From Thiodiazotropha sp040793985 (GTDB lineage: Bacteria; Pseudomonadota; Gammaproteobacteria; Chromatiales; Chromatiaceae), in contig JBFNJI010000002.1 in assembly GCA_040793985.1 (NCBI GenBank), positions 261,943 through 325,942 on the forward strand: a stretch of 64,000 bases of DNA, read 5' to 3'. Position numbers and translations under genes: made by a program. Positions 33,811-41,467 of this stretch are shown here, one piece after another (the stretch's first letter is position 1; each line of letters begins with the position of its first letter). Below the pieces are notes generated by a model. That model saw only the letters and a program-made list of their open reading frames with translations, was not told the origin of the DNA and ran no database searches.

Positions 33811-35010
33811 ATGTATTTACGGCTTTCTCTCGCCTCTGCTGTGTCACTGGCTCTGACTACCAACGCTATCGCGGTGGATTCCTTCAATCCAGACATCAGC
33901 CTGATTCTGGATGGGCGCTACAGCGCATTCGATAACGAATCCGAATACGAGCTGCCCGGTTTCATGCTGGGTGGTGAAGCGGGACGCGGGGAGGAGGGTC
34001 TGCATCTCGGTCACAATGAACTGGCAATCAGTGCCAACGTGGATGATCTGTTTTTCGGCAAACTGACGACCGCGATCGCCGATCACGAAGGAGAGACCGA
34101 GGTGGAATTGGAAGAGGCGTTCATTGAAACCCTGGCGCTGGGCAATGGCCTGAGCGTCAGGGCAGGTCGCTTCTTTTCCGCTATCGGCTACCTCAATCAG
34201 CAGCATGGGCACGCCTGGGATTTTGTCGATGCGCCCCTGGTCTATCGGGGCCTGTTCGGTGAACAGCTGATCGATGACGGTGTGCAGATCGGTTGGGTTG
34301 CCCCCACCGATATCTATCTGCAGGTCGGCGGCGAATTATTGCGGGGCGAACGCTTTCCCGCCGGTGGCGCCAGTAATGACGGCAAGGGCGCGAGCACACT
34401 CTTCGCCAAGATCGGCGGCGATATTGGAGTGAGTCACGCCTGGCAGCTGGGCCTCTCCCATTGGCGGGCCGATGTGGAAAACCGCACCTCAGGTGGACAT
34501 GCCCATGAAGGCGAGGCGGAAGAGGTGCCGACCTTCAGCGGCGACAGCCGGGTCAACGGCATCGATTTCGTATGGAAATGGGCACCGCGCGGTAATTCCA
34601 GCGAGCGCAACTTCAAACTCCAGGGCGAGTACTTTATCCGCGACGAAGATGGTGATGTGATCATGGATGATGGTTCGGCATCACCGGAAGCGACCACCTA
34701 CGATGGCGAACAGAAAGGCTGGTATCTGCAGGCGGTCTACCAGTTCATGCCCCGCTGGCGTGTCGGGCTGCGCTATGACTGGCTTGAGGCGGACAATAAG
34801 GGGTCGGATGAGGAGGTGCTAGCCGAGGCGGGACTCGATAACGAGGACCATACGCCGGAGCGGGTCACGCTGATGGCCGACTACTCCCATAGCGAGTACA
34901 GCAGGTTGAGGTTGCAGTATGCCAAAGATGACTCCTACGAGGAGTCGGACGACATCTTGACACTGCAGTTTGTCATGAGTCTTGGGCCCCATGGCGCGCA
35001 TAAATTCTAG
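33811..35010 (+). CDS. outer-membrane beta-barrel protein of a zinc-regulated porin type
   Basis: 399 residues. Signal peptide ending AIA|VD, then alternating hydrophobic/polar strands with frequent aromatic girdle residues, ending in a strand (ILTLQFVMSLGPHGAHKF) that lacks the classic terminal Phe only by appended polar residues. Acidic and His-containing loops (SGGHAHEGEAEEVP, DEDGDVIMDDG) would suit divalent cations. GGAG precedes the ATG. Placed in the Zur-controlled rightward operon, it likely admits zinc or zinc complexes. It is not a TonB-dependent receptor: no plug domain or TonB box is seen. Confidence 0.85.
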   Translation: MYLRLSLASAVSLALTTNAIAVDSFNPDISLILDGRYSAFDNESEYELPGFMLGGEAGRGEEGLHLGHNELAISANVDDLFFGKLTTAIADHEGETEVELEEAFIETLALGNGLSVRAGRFFSAIGYLNQQHGHAWDFVDAPLVYRGLFGEQLIDDGVQIGWVAPTDIYLQVGGELLRGERFPAGGASNDGKGASTLFAKIGGDIGVSHAWQLGLSHWRADVENRTSGGHAHEGEAEEVPTFSGDSRVNGIDFVWKWAPRGNSSERNFKLQGEYFIRDEDGDVIMDDGSASPEATTYDGEQKGWYLQAVYQFMPRWRVGLRYDWLEADNKGSDEEVLAEAGLDNEDHTPERVTLMADYSHSEYSRLRLQYAKDDSYEESDDILTLQFVMSLGPHGAHKF

Positions 35011-35020
35011 GAGTCGGATA

Positions 35021-35926
35021 ATGGGACTCAACTATCGAATCATTCTATTGATAGTGGCAATGGCGCTGACCAAGTCAAGCCTTGCCGCGGTGAGCGTTTT
35101 TGCCTGTGAACCGGAGTGGGCATCCCTCGCCGAGGCCCTGGGTGGTGATCGGGTGAAGGTGGTTTCGGCGACCACCGCCCATCAGGATCCCCATCGCATC
35201 GAAGCGAGACCGAGTCTCATCGCCAAGGTGAGACGTGCCGACCTGCTGGTATGCAGCGGCGCTGAACTGGAGATCGGTTGGTTGCCGATGCTGCAGCGCC
35301 AGGCCGGCAACCGTAAGGTTCTGGCGGGGCAATTAGGCCATTTCGAGGCGGCGGAACAGATCGAGCGGCTCGGCATTCCCGATAGCCTGGATCGATCCAT
35401 GGGGGATATTCATGTCTCGGGAAATCCCCATGTCCATCTCGATCCACGCAGACTCTCCACCATCGCCGCCGCCTTGAGTGATCGCCTGACAACCCTCGAT
35501 CCACCCAATGCCGATTACTATCGCAGCCGTCACGAGGATTTTTCACGGCGCTGGGAGGAGGCGCTGCAAAACTGGAAAGCGCGTGCCGCGCCTTTGGCGG
35601 GTGCGCGCTTGGTTGTCCATCACGAGGATTGGGTGTATCTCTTCGACTGGCTCGGTATCGTCAAGGCAGGAGCGTTGGAGCCAAAACCCGGCTTGCCGGT
35701 AACATCCGGACATATTGTCAAACTGAAAAAAAGGCTGCAGCAGGAGCCGCCTATCGCCATCATCCACACCGCTTACCAGAGTCCTAGGGCAGCCAAGCGC
35801 CTGTCGCAGATTACCGGCATACCTGTCGTTGAACTCCCCTATACAGTGGGTGGCGCCGAGGGTGTCGTCGATCTCTTTACCCTGTTCGACGAAACTCTGA
35901 ATCGCCTGCTCGAGGTGGTGCCGTGA
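35021..35926 (+). CDS. second ZnuA-like metal-binding protein
   Basis: 301 residues from ATG 35021 (AGGAG eight bases upstream; an earlier in-frame ATG lies inside the previous gene). Signal peptide ends near SLA|AV. The cluster A-I fold is shown by FACEPEWASLAEALGGDRVKV; the likely metal ligands are His in DPHRIEARP, His in GNPHVHLDP, His/Glu in VVHHEDW and a late Asp/Glu. Unlike the ZnuA above it has no His-rich loop. It overlaps the downstream permease start. Likely zinc, possibly manganese. Confidence 0.9.
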   Translation: MGLNYRIILLIVAMALTKSSLAAVSVFACEPEWASLAEALGGDRVKVVSATTAHQDPHRIEARPSLIAKVRRADLLVCSGAELEIGWLPMLQRQAGNRKVLAGQLGHFEAAEQIERLGIPDSLDRSMGDIHVSGNPHVHLDPRRLSTIAAALSDRLTTLDPPNADYYRSRHEDFSRRWEEALQNWKARAAPLAGARLVVHHEDWVYLFDWLGIVKAGALEPKPGLPVTSGHIVKLKKRLQQEPPIAIIHTAYQSPRAAKRLSQITGIPVVELPYTVGGAEGVVDLFTLFDETLNRLLEVVP

Positions 35927-36702
35927 ACTGGGAGGGCCTCGATATCACAATCCTGGGGCCCGCTTTTCTGGCCGGCCTGGTAGTAGCCTCCACCCATGTT
36001 CCCCTGGGACGGCAGGTGCTGAAGCGGGGGATTATCTTTCTCGATCTGGCGGTGGCGCAGACTGCGGGTATGGGTCTGGTGGCGGCCCATACCCTGGATT
36101 GGGAACCCGGTGGCTTGCAGGTTCAGTTGATCGCGGTCAGCGCCGCAGTATTCGCGGCCTATCTGCTCCACCTCACCGAGAGCCGTTGGCCGGAGATCCA
36201 GGAGGCCCTGATCGGTTGCCTCTTCATCCTAGCCTCCAGCGGCAGCGTGCTGTTACTGGCGGCCAATCCCCATGGCGGGGAGCGGCTGAGGGAACTGCTG
36301 GTGGGTCAGATACTCTGGGTCGGCTATCAGCAGATTATTCCGGTAGCGCTACTTTATGTGGCCGTGCTTGCGTTGTGGTTTTCGCCTTTGCGCAAACGCT
36401 CGCAACTACTTTTTTACCTGCTGTTTGCCTTCGCCATTACCGCCTCGGTACAACTGGTTGGGATCTTTCTGGTCTTCGCCACCCTCATTCTCCCTGCCTT
36501 GGCTGTACGCCAGAAGGAGAGGGGAGCCGATTCCATCGGCTATTTGATTGCGGCAATGGGATATGCTTTGGGATTGGTACTGGCTGCGTTATTCGATCTG
36601 CCGGCAGGGGCGATGATCGTCTATACCCTGGCGATGGCATCGCTCCTGGGTGGTTGGATGCAACAGCAGAAAATCACGACACCAGAGATCGGATCATCGT
36701 AG
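35923..36702 (+). CDS. second metal ABC transporter permease (ABC-3 family)
   Basis: 259 residues with about eight membrane helices, including GRQVLKRGIIFLDLAVAQTAGMGL and QLVGIFLVFATLILPALAV, which match ABC-3 metal permeases. GTG start overlaps the stop of the preceding binding protein (GTGA). No ATPase gene follows: the next rightward gene is thrS. It therefore probably borrows ZnuC encoded 4 kb away, or the ATPase has been lost. Confidence 0.9.
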   Translation: MNWEGLDITILGPAFLAGLVVASTHVPLGRQVLKRGIIFLDLAVAQTAGMGLVAAHTLDWEPGGLQVQLIAVSAAVFAAYLLHLTESRWPEIQEALIGCLFILASSGSVLLLAANPHGGERLRELLVGQILWVGYQQIIPVALLYVAVLALWFSPLRKRSQLLFYLLFAFAITASVQLVGIFLVFATLILPALAVRQKERGADSIGYLIAAMGYALGLVLAALFDLPAGAMIVYTLAMASLLGGWMQQQKITTPEIGSS

Positions 36703-36725
36703 TTCTGCCGCTATTTAGAGAAAAA

Positions 36726-36745
36726 TGGTGCGGCTTGCCGCACCA
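36726..36745. terminator. perfect hairpin after the zinc permease
   Basis: TGGTGCGGC and GCCGCACCA pair perfectly across two bases, 23 bases after the permease stop. On the plus strand no T-run follows; on the minus strand it is followed by TTTTT. It may stop rightward transcription weakly or leftward transcription well. Confidence 0.55.
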
Positions 36746-36955
36746 CTAATAGCTGAATTGAAATATTGATCTGCTTGGTCTGTTTTGTATGCCAGCTTTG
36801 ACTTGTCGAGCTGGTGTGTATAGACTTCGCCTGCATCAGGCAGTGCTCGATAAGCTCTTGATTTCATGACAACAAACCAGGCATGTAATCGAAACTGTTT
36901 ACTGCGGGGCGTGGTGAACGGCACAAGCCGTCTATTTGCCTATCAAATACGTTTG
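36746..36955 (+). other. non-coding region upstream of thrS, candidate leader
   Basis: No gene is recognised between the zinc operon and thrS. The stretch ends in an intrinsic terminator (36956-36980) only 50 bases before the thrS start, so it could be a transcribed leader or small RNA. Confidence 0.35.
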
Positions 36956-36980
36956 GCCGGCCTCATGGCGCGGCTTTTTT
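36956..36980 (+). terminator. intrinsic terminator/attenuator in front of thrS
   Basis: GCCGGCC pairs with GGCGCGGC (one bulged G) over a TCAT loop and is followed by six Ts, 49 bases before the thrS ATG. Its place suggests attenuation of the translation operon rather than the end of the zinc operon, which has its own hairpin 230 bases earlier. Confidence 0.65.
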
Positions 36981-37029
36981 AATTTCATGTGGCCTCTCGT
37001 ATGGGCCACCACTGATGAGGAAGTAAACT

Positions 37030-38946
37030 ATGCCAGTTATCTCTCTCCCCGACGGTTCCCAGCGTGAATTCGAAAAAGCGGTTACGGTGCATGAGATCGC
37101 CGCCGATATCGGCCCAGGTCTTGCCAAGGCAGCCCTGGCCGGCCGTGTCGAAGGCCGTCTGGTCGATACCTCCTATCTTGTGGAGCAGGATTGCGAGGTC
37201 GCCATTGTCACCAGCCGGGATGAAGAGGCGTTGGAGCTGATCCGTCACGATGCCGCCCATGTCATGGCGCAGGCGGTGCAGGAGCTCTATCCCGGCACCC
37301 AGGTAACCATCGGACCCGCCATCGAGGATGGTTTTTACTACGATTTTGCCCGTGACGAAGCCTTTACCCCGGATGATTTGAAAAAGATCGAACAGCGCAT
37401 GCATGAGATCGTCAAGCGTAATCTGCCGCTGCAACGAGAGGTGTGGGACAGGGAAAAGGCGATAGCGACATTCGATTCCATCGGAGAGAAGTACAAGGTC
37501 GAGATCATCAAGGAGTTCATCCCCGAAGGGGAGGAGGTCTCTGTCTACCTTCAGGGCGACTGGTTCGATGTCTGTCGCGGACCCCATCTGCCCAGCACCG
37601 GGATGCTGGGCAAGGGATTCAAGCTGATGAAGGTGGCGGGGGCCTACTGGCGCGGTGACTCCAACAATGAGATGCTGCAGCGTATCTACGGTACGGCCTG
37701 GCGGGACAAGAAGGAACTCAAGGCCTATCTGCATCGTCTGGAAGAGGCGGAAAAGCGGGATCATCGCAAGATCGGCAAGGCCCAGGACCTGTTCCATACC
37801 CAGGAAGAGGCTCCCGGCATGGCCTTCTGGCACGATAAGGGCTGGCGCATCTATCTCACGATTCAGGACTATATCCGCGACAAGCTGAAGGCTCACGGTT
37901 ACCAGGAGGTGCATACACCCCAGGTGATCGATCGTACCCTGTGGGAAAAGTCGGGCCATTGGGAGAAGTTCCGCGACGATATCTTCATCACAGAGACAGA
38001 CGACCGGGTCTATGCCATCAAACCGATGAACTGCCCGGCCCATATCCAGATCTACAACCACGGTCTTAAAAGCTACCGTGATCTGCCCCTGCGCCTCGCG
38101 GAATTCGGCTCCTGTCACCGCAACGAGCCCTCGGGTACGCTGCATGGCCTGATGCGGGTACGCAACTTCGTGCAGGATGATGCCCATATCTTCTGCAGCG
38201 AGGAGCAGATACTCGGTGAAGTGCAGGCCTTTAACGAGCTGCTGCTGGAGGTGTATCGTGATTTCGGATTTGATGAGGTCCTGGTAAAGCTTTCCACAAG
38301 ACCAGAAAAGCGTGTTGGATCAGATGAGGTATGGGATAAATCTGAGAAAGCACTTGAAGAAGCGCTGAACCAACAGGGACTGGATTGGGAGCTGCAACCC
38401 GGAGAGGGGGCCTTCTACGGTCCGAAGATAGAGTTCTCCCTGCGGGACTGTCTCGGCAGGATCTGGCAGTTGGGTACCATCCAACTCGATTTCTCCATGC
38501 CCGAACGCCTTGGTGCCAGTTATATCGCGGAAGACAACAGCAAGAAGGTGCCGGTAATGTTGCATCGCGCGATCCTCGGATCGCTGGAGCGATTTATCGG
38601 AATTCTGATTGAACACTACGCCGGCGCGCTACCGCTCTGGCTCGCTCCGGTTCAGGCTGTTTTGATGAATATTACCGATCGGCAGGGCGATTATCTGCAG
38701 GAATGTCTCAAATCCTTGCAAGATAACGGTTTTCGAGTTGAATCAGACTTGAGAAATGAGAAGATTGGCTTTAAAATTCGCGAGCACACGTTAATGCGGG
38801 TGCCCTATCTGCTGGTCATAGGTGACCGGGAGATGGAAGAGGGCACGGTGGCTGTTCGTACGCGAGGAGGTGAAGATCTGGGCGCTATGCCAATCAATGC
38901 TTTTATCGAACGTATGAATTCTGAAGTCACGCAACGTGTGAGCTGA
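37030..38946 (+). CDS. thrS: threonyl-tRNA synthetase
   Basis: Class II synthetase charging tRNA-Thr; 638 residues. TGS domain (1-60), editing domain with HDAAHVMAQAV (the HxxxH zinc-like motif) and a later CRGPH-type site, then the catalytic core with KPMNCPAHIQIY, RLAEFGSCHRNEPSGTLHGLMRVR and EDNSKKVPVMLHRAILGSLERF, and an anticodon-binding domain. GAGGAAG precedes the ATG. It heads thrS-infC-rpmI-rplT, with a terminator-like hairpin upstream that could regulate it. Confidence 0.98.
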   Translation: MPVISLPDGSQREFEKAVTVHEIAADIGPGLAKAALAGRVEGRLVDTSYLVEQDCEVAIVTSRDEEALELIRHDAAHVMAQAVQELYPGTQVTIGPAIEDGFYYDFARDEAFTPDDLKKIEQRMHEIVKRNLPLQREVWDREKAIATFDSIGEKYKVEIIKEFIPEGEEVSVYLQGDWFDVCRGPHLPSTGMLGKGFKLMKVAGAYWRGDSNNEMLQRIYGTAWRDKKELKAYLHRLEEAEKRDHRKIGKAQDLFHTQEEAPGMAFWHDKGWRIYLTIQDYIRDKLKAHGYQEVHTPQVIDRTLWEKSGHWEKFRDDIFITETDDRVYAIKPMNCPAHIQIYNHGLKSYRDLPLRLAEFGSCHRNEPSGTLHGLMRVRNFVQDDAHIFCSEEQILGEVQAFNELLLEVYRDFGFDEVLVKLSTRPEKRVGSDEVWDKSEKALEEALNQQGLDWELQPGEGAFYGPKIEFSLRDCLGRIWQLGTIQLDFSMPERLGASYIAEDNSKKVPVMLHRAILGSLERFIGILIEHYAGALPLWLAPVQAVLMNITDRQGDYLQECLKSLQDNGFRVESDLRNEKIGFKIREHTLMRVPYLLVIGDREMEEGTVAVRTRGGEDLGAMPINAFIERMNSEVTQRVS

Positions 38947-39013
38947 GTGTTAAGCATCGGTAGATCCGGTGCTTTTCTACTTTTCGGGTTTGGACTTTTT
39001 GGAGGAACCGGTT

Positions 39014-39532
39014 ATCGCTGCTGTAAAAAAGCACCGTCTTAATGATGACATTACAGCCATTGAGGTAAGACTCATTGGGGCTGATGGTGAACAGGTGGGT
39101 GTTGTATCGATCGAGCAGGCCCAAGCGGCGGCTCAGGATGTAGCACTCGATTTGGTGGAGATCGTACCAAATGGGGAACCCCCTGTTTGTCGCATCATGG
39201 ATTACGGCAAGTTTCTGTTCGAATTGAAAAAGCAGAAACAGGCCGCGAAAAAGAAGCAGAAACAGGTACACATCAAAGAGATCAAATTCAGGCCAGGGAC
39301 AGGCGAAGGGGATTATCAGGTAAAACTGCGCAACCTGATACGTTTCCTTGAAGACGGGGACAAGACCAAGGTGACCATGCGTTTCCGCGGTCGTGAACAT
39401 GCCCATCGCGAGCTGGGTCTGGAACTCCTTGAGCGGGTGGAGCGGGATCTCGCCGATTACGGCCAGATCGAGCAGAAACCGATCATGGAGGGTCGCCAGA
39501 TGGTGATGGTGCTGGGTCCCAAGAAAAAGTAA
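39014..39532 (+). CDS. infC: translation initiation factor IF-3, apparently starting at AUC
   Basis: Binds the 30S subunit and proofreads initiator tRNA and start codons. 172 residues if started at ATC 39014, which lies seven bases after a strong GGAGGA and gives an N-terminus IAAVKKHRLNDDI matching IF-3. The nearest regular start in frame (TTG, 38969) has no ribosome site and adds unrelated residues. PPVCRIMDYGKF and VKEIKFRPGT-like (IKEIKFRPGTGEGDYQVKLRN) motifs are intact. Rare start codons in infC underlie IF-3 autoregulation in E. coli (AUU); the same is expected here. Confidence 0.93.
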   Translation: MAAVKKHRLNDDITAIEVRLIGADGEQVGVVSIEQAQAAAQDVALDLVEIVPNGEPPVCRIMDYGKFLFELKKQKQAAKKKQKQVHIKEIKFRPGTGEGDYQVKLRNLIRFLEDGDKTKVTMRFRGREHAHRELGLELLERVERDLADYGQIEQKPIMEGRQMVMVLGPKKK

Positions 39533-39578
39533 CTGTAACGGCGTCGATTGATGCCACGAATAGCGGAGTTTAGATACA

Positions 39579-39776
39579 ATGCCCAAGATCAAGACAAACC
39601 GGGGTGCGGCGAAACGCTTTAAACGCACCTCATCCGGTTCATTCAAACGCAACTGTTCCCATCGTCGTCATATCCTGACGAAGAAGAGCACCAAGCGGAA
39701 ACGCCAGTTGCGTGCCCCCAATGCCATCGCTAAAGCTGATGCGGCCATTGCTCGTCGCATGATGCCATACGCCTGA
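39579..39776 (+). CDS. rpmI: 50S ribosomal protein L35
   Basis: 65 residues, highly basic, starting MPKIKTNRGAAKRFK with RRHILTKKSTKRKRQLR: standard L35. Lies 46 bases after infC in the same operon. Confidence 0.98.
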   Translation: MPKIKTNRGAAKRFKRTSSGSFKRNCSHRRHILTKKSTKRKRQLRAPNAIAKADAAIARRMMPYA

Positions 39777-39799
39777 CTATCAAGAATCGGATCTGAAAA

Positions 39800-40159
39800 A
39801 TGCCAAGAGTAAAACGTGGTGTACAAGCACACGCCCGTCATAAAAAGGTGCTTGAAGAAGCTAAGGGTTATTATGGTGCCCGCAGCAAAGTCTATCGTGT
39901 CGCCAAGCAGGCGGTAATAAAGGCGGGGCAATATGCCTACCGTGACCGGCGCCAGAAAAAGCGTCAGTTTCGTGCCCTCTGGATTGCCCGTATCAATGCG
40001 GGTGCACGGGAAAACGGTCTCTCCTACAGCCGTATGATCAATGGTCTTCACAAGGCCAATATCGAGGTCGATCGCAAAATGCTGGCCGATCTGGCTGTCA
40101 ACGACAAAACGGCATTTAGTGTGCTGGCGGAACAGGCCAAGGCCGCTCTTTCCAGCTAA
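39800..40159 (+). CDS. rplT: 50S ribosomal protein L20
   Basis: 119 residues, basic, starting MPRVKRGVQAHARHKKVL, with the usual RDRRQKKRQFRALWIARINA block. L20 nucleates 50S assembly and in E. coli represses its own operon by binding the mRNA. Last gene before a strong terminator. Confidence 0.98.
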   Translation: MPRVKRGVQAHARHKKVLEEAKGYYGARSKVYRVAKQAVIKAGQYAYRDRRQKKRQFRALWIARINAGARENGLSYSRMINGLHKANIEVDRKMLADLAVNDKTAFSVLAEQAKAALSS

Positions 40160-40206
40160 GTGTATGTCGTGAGGTCGGGGTGATCCCGATCGAAATATGA
40201 CCACAG

Positions 40207-40242
40207 AAAAGGGAAAGGCCTTGGGGGCTTTTCCCTTTTTTT
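40207..40242 (+). terminator. intrinsic terminator after rplT
   Basis: AAAAGGGAAAGGCC pairs with GGGCTTTTCCCTTTT (about 14 pairs with one wobble) and is followed by a T-run; it separates thrS-infC-rpmI-rplT from pheST-ihfA. Confidence 0.9.
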
Positions 40243-40423
40243 GTCGAACCCTGAAGGCCTGAGTATTTGGCGCAAAGACAACTTACAGTTTTCTGTCACG
40301 GGTTTTTTAGTTTAGACAGGCTTTGCTTGTTTTGAATTTGTCACAACCAGGTTGCAAACAGAGTGAGCAGCGCAACTCAAAACTTGAAAAACCATTATTT
40401 TCGTTGAGGTTAAAAAAAGACAG

Positions 40424-41452
40424 ATGGATGACTCCACCCTGGACATAGACGGCCTGATCGAGGCGGCCCAGAGCGCAATCGCCGCAGCGGACAACCTTAC
40501 CCTGCTCGACGAAGTGCGAGTCGGTTATCTGGGTAAGAACGGCAAACTGACCGCGCAGCTGAAAGGATTGGGAAGACTCCCCCCGGAACAGCGTCCACAG
40601 GCGGGACAGGCGATCAACAAAGCCAAGCAGGCCCTGCAGCAGTCCATTGAGGCGCGTAAGGGTGACTTGGAGAGAGAGGCACTGAGCCAAAGGCTCGCTG
40701 CCGAGAAGATCGACGTCACCCTGCCGGGAAGGGGATTGCGGCGCGGTGGACTGCACCCGGTGACACGTACTTTGGAGCGGATCGAGAGACTCTTCGAACA
40801 TGTCGGTTTCGAAACGGTTGAAGGGCCTGAGATCGAGGATGACTATCACAACTTCGAGGCCCTCAACATACCCGAACACCATCCCGCCCGGGCGATGCAC
40901 GATACCTTCTATTTCGACGCCCATCTGCTGTTGCGCACCCATACCTCGCCGGTGCAGATCCGCACCATGGAGCAGGGGGAACCGCCATTGAAGATCATCG
41001 CTCCGGGCCGGGTCTACCGCTGCGATTCGGATCTTACCCATACACCGATGTTTCATCAGGTAGAGGGGTTCATGGTCGACCGGGATGTCTCGTTTGCCGA
41101 TCTCAAGGGTGTGCTCTACGACTTTCTCAGCAGCTTTTTCGAGCGCGAGCTGAAGTTGCGCTTCCGCCCCTCATATTTCCCATTTACCGAGCCCTCCGCC
41201 GAGGTCGATATCGAGTGTGTGATGTGCAACGGGGAAGGTTGTCGGGTTTGTAGCCAGACCGGATGGCTCGAGGTGTTGGGTTGCGGCATGATCCATCCGG
41301 AGGTGTTCAGACACGTCGGTATCGACAGCGAAGCCTATACCGGTTACGCCTTTGGCATGGGGGTTGAACGGCTCACCATGCTGCGGTACGGGGTCAATGA
41401 TTTGCGCTTGTTCTTTGAAAACGATCTGCGCTTTCTGAAACAGTTTGCATAG
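40424..41452 (+). CDS. pheS: phenylalanyl-tRNA synthetase alpha subunit
   Basis: 342 residues. Class II core with RGLRRGGLHPVTRTLERIE, GFETVEGPEIEDDYHNFEALN, LLRTHTSPVQIRTM, RVYRCDSDLTHTPMFHQVEG and GFGMGVER-type (AFGMGVERLTML) motifs; a CxxC region with CVMCNGEGCRVC is unusual but known in several proteobacteria. Forms an alpha2beta2 enzyme with PheT, encoded 15 bases downstream. No Phe-rich leader peptide was recognised in the 180 bases upstream. Confidence 0.98.
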   Translation: MDDSTLDIDGLIEAAQSAIAAADNLTLLDEVRVGYLGKNGKLTAQLKGLGRLPPEQRPQAGQAINKAKQALQQSIEARKGDLEREALSQRLAAEKIDVTLPGRGLRRGGLHPVTRTLERIERLFEHVGFETVEGPEIEDDYHNFEALNIPEHHPARAMHDTFYFDAHLLLRTHTSPVQIRTMEQGEPPLKIIAPGRVYRCDSDLTHTPMFHQVEGFMVDRDVSFADLKGVLYDFLSSFFERELKLRFRPSYFPFTEPSAEVDIECVMCNGEGCRVCSQTGWLEVLGCGMIHPEVFRHVGIDSEAYTGYAFGMGVERLTMLRYGVNDLRLFFENDLRFLKQFA

Positions 41453-41467
41453 GGAGGCTGGAGCGTT

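Noticed and set aside
36715..36924. 69-codon minus-strand frame between the zinc permease and thrS
   Set aside because: No ribosome site and no family resemblance; better explained as non-coding leader DNA.
36985..38187. 400-codon open frame antisense to thrS
   Set aside because: The sense strand is unmistakably thrS; the antisense product shows no recognisable domain.
40243..40423. Phe-rich leader peptide attenuator before pheST
   Set aside because: No short frame with clustered Phe codons plus a terminator hairpin could be identified.
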